64,000 nucleotides of DNA from RSA9 sp036381195 (GCA_036381195.1 DASVDH010000069.1:14575-78574), one strand, 5' to 3'. Counted from the stretch's first letter, positions 10,429-21,547 are shown. Numbers and translations: made by a program. Notes: generated by a model not told the origin, from the sequence alone.

Positions 10429-10913
10429 CCTTGGCCGGCCGGACCTTCGAGGTCGTCATCGAGGAGGACGCGGTCACCGTGGACGGAGTCCCGGTTTCCG
10501 TAGACCTTGCCGCGCTGCCGGGCACCCCCTTGCGACACCTCGTCGCCGGGGAGCGCGCCTTCGAGCTCTCCGCCCGCCGCCTCGGGAAGGGCCGCTGGGC
10601 CCTCGACCTCGGAGGCCGGACGCTCGAGGCCGACGTCGTGGACGAACGCACGCGCGCGATCCGCGCCTTCGCCGCCACCGCGCCCGCCGCGGGCCCGAGC
10701 CCCGTCCGCGCCCCCATGCCCGGGCTCGTGGTCCGCGTCGAGGTCGAGCCGGGTCAGATGATCCAGGCAGGGCAGGGCGTCGTCATCATGGAAGCCATGA
10801 AGATGGAGAACGAGCTCAGGGCCGATGCGCCCGGCGTCGTCTCCCGCGTTCTCGTCCGCGCCGGCCAGGCCGTCGAGAAGGGGGCCGTGCTGGTCGAGTT
10901 CGACGCCACCTGA
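10413..10913 (+). CDS. Biotin carboxyl carrier protein of acyl-CoA carboxylase
   Basis: ATG 10413 gives 166 residues. The last 75 form a biotinyl domain with the lysine-containing motif MEAMKMENEL, where the lysine between two methionines is biotinylated. The preceding region (FVTLAGRTFEVVIEE) is the beta-hammerhead-like part usually fused to biotin carboxylase in propionyl-CoA carboxylases. Here it is a stand-alone gene. It should shuttle carboxybiotin between the enzymes at 7057 and 2162. The start lies inside the end of the rRNA methyltransferase gene, which suggests translational coupling. Confidence 0.9.
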   Translation: MRYFVTLAGRTFEVVIEEDAVTVDGVPVSVDLAALPGTPLRHLVAGERAFELSARRLGKGRWALDLGGRTLEADVVDERTRAIRAFAATAPAAGPSPVRAPMPGLVVRVEVEPGQMIQAGQGVVIMEAMKMENELRADAPGVVSRVLVRAGQAVEKGAVLVEFDAT

Positions 10914-10959
10914 GCAGCGCCACCGGCGACCACGGAGCCGCCCGCACCAGGAGCTCACG

Positions 10960-12570
<1,611 letters not shown>

Positions 12571-12617
12571 TCGGGTTTGGTGCTAAGTTTCAAGGTGGAC
12601 GAGACACGTAAGGAGCG

Positions 12618-12917
12618 ATGCCGACCTACGAGTACCGGTGCCCCGAAGGGCACGAGTTCGAGCTGTTCCAGCGGATCAGCGACGATCCCGTGGCCGCCTG
12701 CCCCCGGTGCGGCAAGCGGGCCGAGCGACTGCTCTCGACCGGCGCGGGCCTCCTGTTCAAGGGCTCGGGCTTCTACATCACGGACTACCGGTCCGAGGGT
12801 TACAAGAAGGCGGCCGAGGCGGACAAGGGCGACGGCGCTTCCAGCAGCGACAAGTCCAAGGCCGGTACCTCCGCGGGGAAGGGCGACGGGGCGGCGGCCT
12901 CCGCATCGGCGGAGTAG
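12618..12917 (+). CDS. FmdB family zinc-ribbon protein
   Basis: A 99-residue protein starting MPTYEYRCPEGHEFELF, the FmdB putative regulatory protein signature. The second knuckle is CPRCGK; the first has one cysteine followed by PEGH, a known variant that weakens a four-cysteine zinc site. The last 40 residues are a Ser/Lys/Ala/Gly-rich disordered tail. The cellular role of the family is not known. AAGGAGCG precedes the ATG, and the stop abuts argS with no gap, so the two are co-transcribed. Confidence 0.85.
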   Translation: MPTYEYRCPEGHEFELFQRISDDPVAACPRCGKRAERLLSTGAGLLFKGSGFYITDYRSEGYKKAAEADKGDGASSSDKSKAGTSAGKGDGAAASASAE

Positions 12918-14600
12918 ATGGCGGAAACCCTGCGGCACCAGCTCGAGCGTGTCGCGGCCGAGATGGGCTGGACCGGCGAACCCGGCTTCCAGCTCGAGCG
13001 GCCGCGCAATCCCGAGCATGGCGACCTGGCCACCAATCTCGCGCTGATCCTCGCCCGGCAGGTCGGCCGCCCTCCACGGGAGGTGGCGGAGCGGATCCTG
13101 GAGCGCCTCGACCTGCCCGGCGCCGGTGTCGCCTCCGCCGAGGTGGCCGGCGCCGGCTTCATCAACTTCCGCCTCCAGCACGCCGTCCTCCAGCAGCAGC
13201 TCGGGGTGGTCCTGGCGGCCGACCGGGCGTACGGCCGGTCCGAGCGAGGGGCGGGGCGGCGGATCCAGGTCGAGTTCGTCTCCGCCAACCCGACGGGCCC
13301 GCTGCACGTGGCGCACGGGCGCGGTGCGGCGCTGGGGGACGCCATCGCGAGCCTGCTCGAGTGGACCGGCCACGACGTGACCCGCGAGTTCTACGTGAAC
13401 GATGCCGGCGTCCAGGTCGAGAAGCTCGGGCAGTCGCTCGAGGCGCGCTGGCTCCAGCTCCAGGGCGAGGACGCGCCGCTTCCCGAGGGCGGCTACCAGG
13501 GCGAGTACCTGGTGGACCTCGCCCGGGAAGTGGACCGCGAGGCCGGCCCGCGCCTGCGGGAGATGGGGCAGGAGGACCGCCGCCGGTGGTTGCGGGACTG
13601 GGCCGTCGCTCGCCTGAGGGCCGAACAGGACCGGGACCTGCGCGAGTTTCGCGTCGTCTTCGACACGTTCTTCCCCGAGTCCCGCCTCTACGCGGAGGGC
13701 AAGATCGAGGACACGCTGCGCGACCTGCGCGAGCGCGGCCTGACGTACGTCCGCGAGGGCGCCGAGTGGCTGCGGACCACCGCCTTCGGCGATGACAAGG
13801 ACCGCGTCCTCATCAAGAGCGACGGCACCTACACCTACTTCCTGCCGGACATCGCCTACCACCGCGACAAGGCGCGCCGCGGGTTCGACCGGGTGATCGA
13901 CGTCTGGGGCGCCGACCACCACGGCTACGTGCCGCGGATGCAGGCCGCGCTGTCCAGCCTCGGCCTGCCCGACTTCCTGGACGTCGAGATCGTCCAGATC
14001 GTCCGCATCATGCGCGGCGGCCAGGAGGTCCGTCTCAGCAAGCGCGCGGGCGAGTTCGTCACCCTGCGCGAGCTCTACGAGGAGACGGGCGTGGACGTGG
14101 CCCGGTACTTCTTCCTGATGCGGCGGGGCGATGCGCAGATGCTGTTCGACCTCGACCTTGCGCTCGACCAGTCCGAGAAGAACCCGGTCTACAAGGTCCA
14201 GTACGCCCACGCCCGGATGTGCAGCATCTTCCGCAAGGCGGGCATCGCGCCCGCGGACATCGCGGCGGACCAGGCGGACCTCGCTCTGCTGACGGTCCCG
14301 GCCGAGCAGGAGATCATCAAGCAACTCGCGCTCTTTCCCGCCCTGGTCGAGCGGGCGGCGGACGCCCGGGCGCCCCACATGATCGCCGAGTACCTGGAGG
14401 CGACCGCCGGTCTGGTCAACTCCTGGTACCACGCGGGCAACCCCAGCCGTCACCCGGAGCTCGCCGTCCTCGTGCCCGACCCGGGGCTCCGCGCCGCGCG
14501 GCTCGTCCTCGCGCGAGCGATCCAGATCGTCCTGCGCAACGGTCTCGAGTTGCTCGGACTGAGTGCGCCCGACCGCATGGAGCGGGAGGTAGCCCTATGA
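12918..14600 (+). CDS. argS: Arginyl-tRNA synthetase
   Basis: A 560-residue class I synthetase of normal length that charges tRNA-Arg. An N-terminal arginyl-tRNA synthetase domain is followed by the HIGH-type motif in NPTGPLHVAHGRG near residue 126 and by the KMSKS-type motif RLSKRAGEF near residue 371. The DALR anticodon-binding domain (YAHARMCSI) closes the protein. It begins directly after the FmdB stop and ends in an ATGA overlap with the next gene. Confidence 0.96.
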   Translation: MAETLRHQLERVAAEMGWTGEPGFQLERPRNPEHGDLATNLALILARQVGRPPREVAERILERLDLPGAGVASAEVAGAGFINFRLQHAVLQQQLGVVLAADRAYGRSERGAGRRIQVEFVSANPTGPLHVAHGRGAALGDAIASLLEWTGHDVTREFYVNDAGVQVEKLGQSLEARWLQLQGEDAPLPEGGYQGEYLVDLAREVDREAGPRLREMGQEDRRRWLRDWAVARLRAEQDRDLREFRVVFDTFFPESRLYAEGKIEDTLRDLRERGLTYVREGAEWLRTTAFGDDKDRVLIKSDGTYTYFLPDIAYHRDKARRGFDRVIDVWGADHHGYVPRMQAALSSLGLPDFLDVEIVQIVRIMRGGQEVRLSKRAGEFVTLRELYEETGVDVARYFFLMRRGDAQMLFDLDLALDQSEKNPVYKVQYAHARMCSIFRKAGIAPADIAADQADLALLTVPAEQEIIKQLALFPALVERAADARAPHMIAEYLEATAGLVNSWYHAGNPSRHPELAVLVPDPGLRAARLVLARAIQIVLRNGLELLGLSAPDRMEREVAL

Positions 14601-15526
14601 GCTTGCTCGTGGTGGGTAGCGTCGCCCTGGACACGATCGAGACCCCGTTCGGCCGTGTCACCGATGCGTTGGGCGGGTCGGCCGTTTACTTCAGCGCTGC
14701 GGCATCGCTCTTCACGCCGGTGCAGCTCGTCGGCGTCGTGGGCCGCGACTTCCCTGTCGACGCGCTCGACTTCCTCGTCCAGCGCGGCGTCGACCTGACC
14801 GGCCTCGTCCACGCGCCGGGGGAGAGCTTCCGCTGGGCGGGCAGCTACAGCTACGACCTCAACACCGCGCACACGCTGGACACCCGCCTCGGCGTGTTCG
14901 CCACCTTCTCGCCGCAGTTGCCGCAGCGCTTCCGCAGCGCCCGGTGGGTCTTCCTGGCGAACATCGACCCCGAGCTCCAGATGGAGGTGCTGGACCAGGT
15001 GGACCAGGCCCGCCTCGTGGCCTGCGACACCATGAACTACTGGATCGAGGGCAAGCGGGATGCGCTCCTCGCGCTGCTTCGCCGCGTGGACGTCCTGCTC
15101 GCCAACGACGCCGAGATCCGCCAGCTCTCCGGGGACCACAACCTGATCCGCGCCGCGCGTTGGGTGCAGCGGCACGGGCCGCGCTTCGTCGTCGTGAAGA
15201 AGGGCGAGCACGGCGCGTTCCTCCTCACGCCGGACATGATCTTCTTCGCGCCGGCGTACCCCCTGGAGGAGGTCTTCGACCCGACGGGCGCGGGAGACGC
15301 GTTCGCGGGCGGCTTCCTCGGCTACCTCGCGCAGTCCGGCGCGATCACTCCGGACGAGCTGCGCCGCGCGGTCGTGCACGGTGCCGTCATGGGCTCCTTC
15401 GCGGTCGAACGCTTCAGCGTCGAGCGGTTCCGGGGCCTGACGGCTGCGGACGTCACACAGCGGGTGCGCGCGTTCCGCGAGATGACCGCGTTCGAGCATC
15501 CCCTGGAGGAACCCGCCGGTGTCTGA
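14597..15526 (+). CDS. PfkB family sugar/nucleoside kinase
   Basis: ATG 14597 overlaps the argS stop (ATGA) and gives 309 residues. The sequence shows the ribokinase fold: an N-terminal LLVVGSVALDTIETPFG, a GGSAVYFSAAASLF substrate region, and the C-terminal anion-hole motif DPTGAGDAFAGGF carrying the catalytic aspartate. The phosphorylated substrate cannot be named; adenosine-, ribose- and fructose-type kinases share these motifs. It overlaps purM by eight bases, which loosely hints at nucleotide metabolism. Confidence 0.85.
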   Translation: MSLLVVGSVALDTIETPFGRVTDALGGSAVYFSAAASLFTPVQLVGVVGRDFPVDALDFLVQRGVDLTGLVHAPGESFRWAGSYSYDLNTAHTLDTRLGVFATFSPQLPQRFRSARWVFLANIDPELQMEVLDQVDQARLVACDTMNYWIEGKRDALLALLRRVDVLLANDAEIRQLSGDHNLIRAARWVQRHGPRFVVVKKGEHGAFLLTPDMIFFAPAYPLEEVFDPTGAGDAFAGGFLGYLAQSGAITPDELRRAVVHGAVMGSFAVERFSVERFRGLTAADVTQRVRAFREMTAFEHPLEEPAGV

Positions 15527-16577
15527 GCCGCAGCGCGGAGCCGGCCCGGCCGCGGGCCTCACGTACCGGGACGCCGGCGTGGACCGCGAGGCGGCCTCGC
15601 GCGCGAAGCGGGGCATCGCCGACCTCGTCCGCTCCACGGCGCGCCCGGAAGTCCTGTCCGGCCCCGGCTCCTTCGGCGGCCTGTTCCGCGTGCCGGCCGG
15701 GTACCGGCGGCCGGTCCTCGTCGCCAGCGCGGACGGCGTCGGCACCAAGCTCAAGGTCGCCATGCGTGCCGGCCGGCACGACACGGTCGGCCACGACCTG
15801 GTCAATCATTGCGTCAACGACATCCTGGTCGAGGGCGCGCGGCCGCTTTTCTTCCTGGACTACATCGGCATGGGGCGGCTCGAGGCCGGCGTCGTCGAGC
15901 AACTGGTCGCGGGCGTGGCCGCGGGCTGCCGCGCGAACGGCTGCGCGCTGCTGGGCGGCGAGACCGCGGAAATGCCCGACTTCTACGCGCCCGGCGAGTA
16001 CGACCTCGCCGGCTTCATTGTCGGCATCGTGGAAGAGGACGGGCGGCCCGGCGCCCACCGCGTCCAGGCGGGCGACCAGCTCCTCGGCCTCGCCTCGAGC
16101 GGCTTCCACACGAACGGCTACTCCCTGTTGCGCCGCCTGCTGTTCGACCGCCTGGGCCTCGGCCCGGACGACGCGTTCCCGGACAGCGACGCGACCGTCG
16201 CCGATGTCCTGCTCCGCGTGCACCGCAGCTACCTGGATGCCGTCGCCCCGCTGCTGGATGCCGGGCTCGTCCACGCCCTCGCGCACATCACCGGCGGCGG
16301 CATCCCCGAGAACCTCGCCCGCGTCCTGCCCCCGGGCCTCGAGGCGCGCGTGGACACCTCCGCATGGGAACCGCCGGCCGAGTTCAGCGCCGTGGCCGAG
16401 CTCGGCGCCGTGGACCGGGCGGAGATGTTCCGGACCTTCAACATGGGCGTTGGCATGATTCTGGTCGTTCCCCCCACCGGCGTGGACGAGGCCGCGCGGC
16501 GCGTTCGGGCGGCCGGGGTCGATGCCTGGCGCCTCGGCGAGGTCCAGCCGGGGGCCGGGGGCGTGGCCCTCCACTGA
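15519..16577 (+). CDS. purM: Phosphoribosylformylglycinamidine cyclo-ligase (AIR synthetase)
   Basis: GTG 15519 gives 352 residues. Motifs are those of PurM: TYRDAGVDREAA near the N-terminus, VASADGVGTKLKVAM, VNHCVNDILVEGA, GGETAEMPDFY, and HITGGGIPENL in the C-terminal domain. It closes the imidazole ring in purine synthesis, making aminoimidazole ribotide from FGAM and ATP. Selenophosphate synthetase is related and would be tempting in a selenocysteine-using organism, but these motifs are specific to AIR synthetase. The start lies inside the kinase gene. Confidence 0.95.
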   Translation: MSEPQRGAGPAAGLTYRDAGVDREAASRAKRGIADLVRSTARPEVLSGPGSFGGLFRVPAGYRRPVLVASADGVGTKLKVAMRAGRHDTVGHDLVNHCVNDILVEGARPLFFLDYIGMGRLEAGVVEQLVAGVAAGCRANGCALLGGETAEMPDFYAPGEYDLAGFIVGIVEEDGRPGAHRVQAGDQLLGLASSGFHTNGYSLLRRLLFDRLGLGPDDAFPDSDATVADVLLRVHRSYLDAVAPLLDAGLVHALAHITGGGIPENLARVLPPGLEARVDTSAWEPPAEFSAVAELGAVDRAEMFRTFNMGVGMILVVPPTGVDEAARRVRAAGVDAWRLGEVQPGAGGVALH

Positions 16578-16601
16578 CCGCCTGCAATCCGGGGGAGTGC
16601 G

Positions 16602-17735
16602 ATGGTCGTGAGGACGGGGGCTTTTGAACGGTGTCCGCCGCTGCGCGGCGCCAGGCATGGGGCCGTGCCCGCGGCCGGCCGCCCCGCAGCGCGCGGCGCG
16701 GCCGCGCGCTGGCGAGGCGGCCGGCGCCGTCCAGGGAAGCTGGGCGCCGCACGGCCGGCAGCACCCGCGGCGGCCGCCTTTGGCCTGCTCGCCGTGCTCG
16801 GGCTGGCTGCGCCGACGGCCGCGAGCGCCCAGGAGGACGCGCTGGCCCTCCGCTGCGCGGAGGAGGCCGTCGAGGCCGGCGCGCCCGAGGAGGTACGCGC
16901 GTTTTGCAACCTGGTGGCGCAGGGCATCGAGGTCATCCAGCCGCGCATCGGCCTCGCCGCTACGGGCGGCAACCCGGTCGCCGGCACGGCGAGCACGCTG
17001 GGCATGCGTCTGGGCACGTCCCCGCGCGTCAGCGTTGGGGGGCGCATCACCGCGGTCCGCGCGGGTCTGCCTCCCATTCGCGTGCTCGGCTCCGCAGAGG
17101 ACCTCGATTTCTTCATTCCCGCCATTGCGGCGGACGCGTCGCTCGGCCTCTTCCAGGGGTTCTCCCCGGCGATCACCGTCGGCGGCGTCCTCTCCCTCGA
17201 CCTCCTCGCCAGCGCCGGCTTCGTCTTCCTGCCGGACGGCAAGGGGTTCGAGGACAGCACGCCCTTCCACTGGGGCGCCGGCCTCCGCCTCGGCATCCTC
17301 CGCGAGTCGTTCACGCTGCCCGGCGTCTCGGTCTCGGCCATGTACCGCCGCGTCGGGGATGTCCGGTTCGTCAGCCCGGCCTCCCGCTTCGACCTGGACG
17401 ACATCACGAACCTCAGCATCCGCGGCGCGATCGGGAAGCGGGTCTACGGGATCGCCCTCACGGCCGGTGCGGGGTACGATCATTACAGCAGCGACGTCGC
17501 CTTCGCCGTTGCGCCTCCGGCGCCCTCGCCACTCTTCATTCCGATGGACGGCTTCGAGAACGACCGGTTCATGCTCTTCGCGAATGCGGCGTTCACCGTG
17601 CTGGTCATCACCGGCAGCCTGGAGCTGGGCTGGCAGCAGGGCGGGGATGTGGTGCCGGGCGCCCTGCCCGCTCCGGACTTCGACGCGGAAGACGGCGCGT
17701 TCTTCGCCAGTCTGGCGGTCCGTCTGACCTACTGA
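16602..17735 (+). CDS. Predicted outer-membrane beta-barrel protein
   Basis: No specific family recognised. The frame gives up to 377 residues, with a hydrophobic segment and signal cleavage site (LAAPTAASA-QED) near residues 58-79. The N-terminus ahead of it is Arg/Ala-rich, so the true start may be later than ATG 16602. The mature part is rich in alternating hydrophobic and glycine residues (VSVGGRITAVRAG, FSPAITVGGVLSLDL) and ends in an aromatic Tyr, as barrel proteins do. A pair of cysteines (LRCAEE and AFCNLV) lies just after the signal peptide. It follows purM by 24 bases. Confidence 0.6.
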   Translation: MVVRTGAFERCPPLRGARHGAVPAAGRPAARGAAARWRGGRRRPGKLGAARPAAPAAAAFGLLAVLGLAAPTAASAQEDALALRCAEEAVEAGAPEEVRAFCNLVAQGIEVIQPRIGLAATGGNPVAGTASTLGMRLGTSPRVSVGGRITAVRAGLPPIRVLGSAEDLDFFIPAIAADASLGLFQGFSPAITVGGVLSLDLLASAGFVFLPDGKGFEDSTPFHWGAGLRLGILRESFTLPGVSVSAMYRRVGDVRFVSPASRFDLDDITNLSIRGAIGKRVYGIALTAGAGYDHYSSDVAFAVAPPAPSPLFIPMDGFENDRFMLFANAAFTVLVITGSLELGWQQGGDVVPGALPAPDFDAEDGAFFASLAVRLTY

Positions 17736-17742
17736 GCGGGAG

Positions 17743-18846
17743 ATGCCTCCGGCAGCGACGCCCGAGGACCGGGAGTGGATGCGGCGCGCCCTGGCGCTGG
17801 CCTGGCGCGGGTGGGGACGCGTTCACCCCAACCCCATGGTCGGCGCGGTCGTCGTGCGGGACGGAGAGCTCGTGGCGGAGGGTTGGCACGCCGAGTACGG
17901 CGGCCCTCACGCCGAGGTCGCCGCGCTCGCCGCGGCCGGTGACCGCGCCCGCGGCGCCACGCTCTACTCCACCCTCGAGCCCTGCGCGCACCACGGGAAG
18001 ACGCCCCCCTGCGTGCTGGCCATCGAGGCCGCCGGCGTGGCTCGCGTGGTCTACGGCGCGGCCGACCCGAACCCCGAGGCGCGGGGCGGGGCGGAGCGGC
18101 TGCGGCAGGCGGGAATCGAGGTGGTCGGCGGCGTGGAGGCGGAAGCCGCCCGCGTCCAGAACGCGCCCTTCTTCCACGCGGTCGAGCGGGCCACCACCTA
18201 CCTTGCCCTGAAGCTCGCGCTCTCGCTGGACGCGCGGCTGGGCGCCGACCCCGGCCGGCGCACGGCGGTCACGGGTCCGGAGGCCCAGGCCGAGACCCAC
18301 CGGCTGCGCGCGGGCTTCGACGCGATCATGATCGGCGCCGGGACCGCGCTCGCCGACGACCCGCTCCTCACCGTCCGAGGCGAGATCACGCCGCGCGTGC
18401 CGCCGGTGCGCGTCGTCCTCGACACGGAAGCGCGCCTCCCGCCCGCAAGCCGGCTTGCGGCCACGGCGGCGGACGTGCCCACCTGGCTGATCTGTGCCGG
18501 CGACGCCGCGCCCGCGCGCCGTGCCGCGCTCGAAGCCGCGGGCGTCCGCGTCCTGACGGTGCCGCGCGGGCCGGAGGGGCTCGCCCTCGATGCGGTCATG
18601 GAGGAATTGTGGCGGAATGGGCTGCGGTCGGTCCTCTGCGAGGGAGGCGGCCGCCTGGGCTCGGCCCTCCTCGCCGCCGACCGGGTGTCACGGCTGTACC
18701 TGTTCTTTGCGCCACGGATCTTCGGTCCGGACGGGCCGGCCGCCTTCACCAGGCCGCTGCCCCCGGCCGCTGGCGCCGGCTGGATCCGCCGCGAGGCGCG
18801 GGAGCTCGGGCAGGACGTGCTGCTCGTGCTGGATCGGGTGGCCTGA
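17743..18846 (+). CDS. ribD: Bifunctional riboflavin biosynthesis deaminase/reductase
   Basis: A 367-residue protein with an N-terminal cytidine-deaminase-like domain: HPNPMVGAVVV, then HAE with a catalytic glutamate, and the PCAHHGKTPPC zinc motif near residue 83. The C-terminal RibD reductase domain begins near residue 145 (YLALKLALSLDARLG) with TGPEAQAETHRLRA and CEGGGRLGSALL. It performs the second and third steps of riboflavin synthesis. It heads the cluster, but the next rib gene is separated by a kinase gene on the other strand. Confidence 0.95.
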   Translation: MPPAATPEDREWMRRALALAWRGWGRVHPNPMVGAVVVRDGELVAEGWHAEYGGPHAEVAALAAAGDRARGATLYSTLEPCAHHGKTPPCVLAIEAAGVARVVYGAADPNPEARGGAERLRQAGIEVVGGVEAEAARVQNAPFFHAVERATTYLALKLALSLDARLGADPGRRTAVTGPEAQAETHRLRAGFDAIMIGAGTALADDPLLTVRGEITPRVPPVRVVLDTEARLPPASRLAATAADVPTWLICAGDAAPARRAALEAAGVRVLTVPRGPEGLALDAVMEELWRNGLRSVLCEGGGRLGSALLAADRVSRLYLFFAPRIFGPDGPAAFTRPLPPAAGAGWIRREARELGQDVLLVLDRVA

Positions 18847-18869
18847 GGCGCGAGCCCCGCGGCCCGCCG

Positions 18870-20771
18870 CTACCGGTCGCCGGTGAGCAGCCGGCCGAGC
18901 AGGCCGCCGAGTCCGCCCAGGAAGGACCTCTCCTCTTTCCGGTCCAGCCCGTCGCCGAACACCACCCGCTGCGGCACCCATTCCACGGCCAGCTCCTGGA
19001 ACGGGGTTTCGCGCAGGCGGCGGTCGCGCGGGAACTCGATGATGCCGGTGCTCCACTGGTACACCTCGCGGCGCACGCCGCCAGGCGGGAGCAGCCGGTC
19101 ATCCCGGAGCTGCAAGGTCTTGAGCCGTTCGCCCTGCCGGTCCCGGATCACGAGCTCGCCGGCGATGGACCGGATCGGCCATGTCGAGAGATTGCGCGTC
19201 TCCACCAGCAGGTAGCCGGTCCCGCGGCGCAGGAATCGCGGCTCGGCGTGCCGCTTGCCCAGGACCGCGAGCTCGAGGACCTGCCGGATCTCGGCTTCGT
19301 CCACGAGCGTGGTGCCGAGCAACGGGCGCAGGAGGAGCGCTCGCGGCTGGGCGCCGGTGTCCGCCGCGGCGCTGTCCGCGCCAGCCGGCCCCGCTGCCGG
19401 CGGCGTCGGCGCCACCGCCCGGCCGCTGTCCGTTGCGGCAGGGGTGCCGGCCGGGGCCGCTGCCGGCTCGGGGCCGGCCAGTACGGTCGCCATGGCCGGC
19501 TCGCCCCAGGAACCCGGCTCGTCCGGACCGCGCGTGGCGGCGCCGGCTGTCCGCGCGTCCTCCGGCGGCGAGACCCGCAGCTCGCCCGGCACCGCCCGCT
19601 GCCACATGGCGGCAAGGACGGCGGCGCTCGCCGCGAACAGGAGCGCAGCGCCTCCGAGGACCACGGCTGCGCGGATGGAGGCGGGGGCCCGGCCGCGCGC
19701 GGTCGTGGGGACCGCCACCTCTCTGCCCACGCTCGCCGGCCGCACGTACCGCACGGTCGGCGAGTCGGGTGAGACCGGCCCCCCCACAGCGCGTCCGGCC
19801 CCCGGGTCCACGATGGCGGACCCTGCGGCCGCGGGGCTGCCGGACTGTCCGGCCGCCGACTGGCCGGACGCCGTGGGGGCCCACGGCGCCGGCGCCGGCG
19901 CGCTCTCCGGCCCGGTGTCCGTCCCGGGCGCCCCGTGCCGCAGTGCGGTCAGGAACTCTTCGGCGCTCGACCAGCGCCGCTCTGGCTCCTTCTGGACGCA
20001 GCGCTCGACCGCGCGCCGGAGCGCGGGCGGGATGCCCTTGCGCAGCTCGTCGAGCGGCGGCAGGCGCTCGTGCTTCTGCTTGTAGATGACGCTGTACAGC
20101 GTCTCGCCCTGCCACGGCTTGCGCCCGGTCAGCATCTCGTAGCCGACGAGGCCGAGGCTGTAGAGGTCGCTGCGCCGGTCGACGATGCGGCCGTCGATCT
20201 GTTCCGGGGACATGTAGGACGGCGTCCCGATGGACATCCCCGTCCGCGTGAGCTCCGTCTCGCCCTCGCCGGCCCGGGCGATGCCGAAGTCCGCCAGCAT
20301 CGCGCGGCCCGTCTCCGGGTCGAGGTAGATGTTCTCGGGCTTGATGTCGCGGTGCACGATCTGGCGCCGGTGCGCGTAGGCGAGCGCCTCCGCGACGTCC
20401 ACCAGCACCCGCTCCACGTGCTCGAACGGCAGCGGGCCGTGCCGCCGGATCGCGGACTTCAGCGTCCGCCCCGGCACGTATTGCATCACCAGCGCGAGCC
20501 GGCGCCCCTCCAGCCGGCGCACGCCGTAGAGCGCCACGATGTTCCTGTGCTGGAGTTGCGCGACGGTGCGCGCCTCGCGCGCGAACCGGGCCAGGGCGTC
20601 CTCGTCCTCCAGGTGGATCGAGCGCACCAGCTTGATCGCGACCTGCCGCCCCGTGCCGCGTTCCCGCGCCAGGTAGACGACCGCCATGCCGCCGCGCCCG
20701 AGCTCCCGCACCACCTCGTACTCGGCGGAGAGCTCGCGCAAGGCGGCTTCGTTCTCGAAATCCCTGAACAT
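18870..20771 (-). CDS. Membrane Ser/Thr protein kinase (PknB-like) with extracytoplasmic domain
   Basis: A 633-residue protein. The kinase domain is residues 18-280: ELGRGGMAVVY P-loop, invariant Lys47 in VAIKL, HRDIKPENI catalytic loop, ADFGIA in place of the usual DFG context, and GTPSYMSPEQ in the activation segment. A Pro/Ala/Ser-rich region leads to one membrane helix near residues 365-388 (VVLGGAALLFAASAAVLAAMW). Another disordered segment leads to a C-terminal domain of about 130 residues (VLELAVLGKRH, LLVETRNLSTWPIRS) that should lie outside the cytoplasm and is not a PASTA domain. It converges on ribD and diverges from ribE. Substrates are unknown. Confidence 0.9.
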   Translation of the reverse strand: MFRDFENEAALRELSAEYEVVRELGRGGMAVVYLARERGTGRQVAIKLVRSIHLEDEDALARFAREARTVAQLQHRNIVALYGVRRLEGRRLALVMQYVPGRTLKSAIRRHGPLPFEHVERVLVDVAEALAYAHRRQIVHRDIKPENIYLDPETGRAMLADFGIARAGEGETELTRTGMSIGTPSYMSPEQIDGRIVDRRSDLYSLGLVGYEMLTGRKPWQGETLYSVIYKQKHERLPPLDELRKGIPPALRRAVERCVQKEPERRWSSAEEFLTALRHGAPGTDTGPESAPAPAPWAPTASGQSAAGQSGSPAAAGSAIVDPGAGRAVGGPVSPDSPTVRYVRPASVGREVAVPTTARGRAPASIRAAVVLGGAALLFAASAAVLAAMWQRAVPGELRVSPPEDARTAGAATRGPDEPGSWGEPAMATVLAGPEPAAAPAGTPAATDSGRAVAPTPPAAGPAGADSAAADTGAQPRALLLRPLLGTTLVDEAEIRQVLELAVLGKRHAEPRFLRRGTGYLLVETRNLSTWPIRSIAGELVIRDRQGERLKTLQLRDDRLLPPGGVRREVYQWSTGIIEFPRDRRLRETPFQELAVEWVPQRVVFGDGLDRKEERSFLGGLGGLLGRLLTGDR

Positions 20772-20935
20772 GGCGGCGTGTCCGTTGACGCGATGGCAAG
20801 GCCCCTGTCCGGCCTCCCGCGCCGGGCCTAGATTCCCGGCGGGGCAGGGGGCCGGCGAGGCGGCCGGAGCCGCGGCCCTTCCGGCCCGCGGGGGGGTAAC
20901 ATTATACGATCAGCCGAAACGGGCCAGATCGGAGC

Positions 20936-21547
20936 ATGTTCACCGGGATCGTGGAGGAAGTCGGGCGCGTGCGGAGCACCGAGCCCTTGCACGGCGGCCT
21001 GCGCCTCGTGCTTGACGCGGGCCGCGTGCTGGAGGGCCTCGTGCCCGGCGACTCGGTTGCCGTCGACGGCGTTTGCCAGACCGTCGTCGCGCTCGACGCC
21101 GGCGGCTTCGCCGTCGAGGCCGTCGCGCCCACGCTCTCCCTGACCACGCTGGGCTCGTTCCGGCCCGGCCGCAGGGTCAACCTCGAGCGTGCGCTGGCCC
21201 TCGGCGACCGCCTGGGCGGGCACCTCGTCCAGGGGCACGTGGATGGCCTCGGCACCGTCACCGCGATCGAGCCGAACGGGGAGCACGTCCTGATGGATGT
21301 GCTCCTGCCCGATGCCGTCGCGGACCTCGCTGTCCTGCACGGCTCGATCTGCATCAACGGCGTCAGCCTGACTATTCACCAGCTCCCGGCCCCTGCCGTC
21401 GCGCGCGTCGCGCTGGTCCCCTACACCTGGGACCACACGGCGCTCCGCGATCTGCAGCCTGGAGACGCCGTCAACATCGAAGGGGACATGATCGGCAAGT
21501 TCGTCGTCCACTACCTCGCTCGAACCGCCGGCGGCCGGGCGCGCTGA
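20936..21547 (+). CDS. ribE: Riboflavin synthase alpha chain
   Basis: A 203-residue protein with the two lumazine-binding repeats of the family. The first starts MFTGIVEEVGRVRS and the second MIVRGHV-type motif reads RLGGHLVQGHVDGLGTV near residue 97; SICINGVSLTI is also typical. It dismutates two molecules of dimethylribityllumazine to riboflavin. Upstream 105 bases contain no FMN-riboswitch-like fold that I can recognise. ribBA follows by 32 bases. Confidence 0.96.
   Translation: MFTGIVEEVGRVRSTEPLHGGLRLVLDAGRVLEGLVPGDSVAVDGVCQTVVALDAGGFAVEAVAPTLSLTTLGSFRPGRRVNLERALALGDRLGGHLVQGHVDGLGTVTAIEPNGEHVLMDVLLPDAVADLAVLHGSICINGVSLTIHQLPAPAVARVALVPYTWDHTALRDLQPGDAVNIEGDMIGKFVVHYLARTAGGRAR

Noticed and set aside
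15519..16577. Selenophosphate synthetase (selD), because selB and tRNA-Sec are present
   Set aside because: The motifs are those of AIR synthetase (PurM), which shares the fold; no catalytic Cys/Sec N-terminal loop of SelD is seen.
20831..20935. FMN riboswitch before ribE
   Set aside because: The conserved RFN-element segments are not recognisable and the leader is only about 100 bases long.
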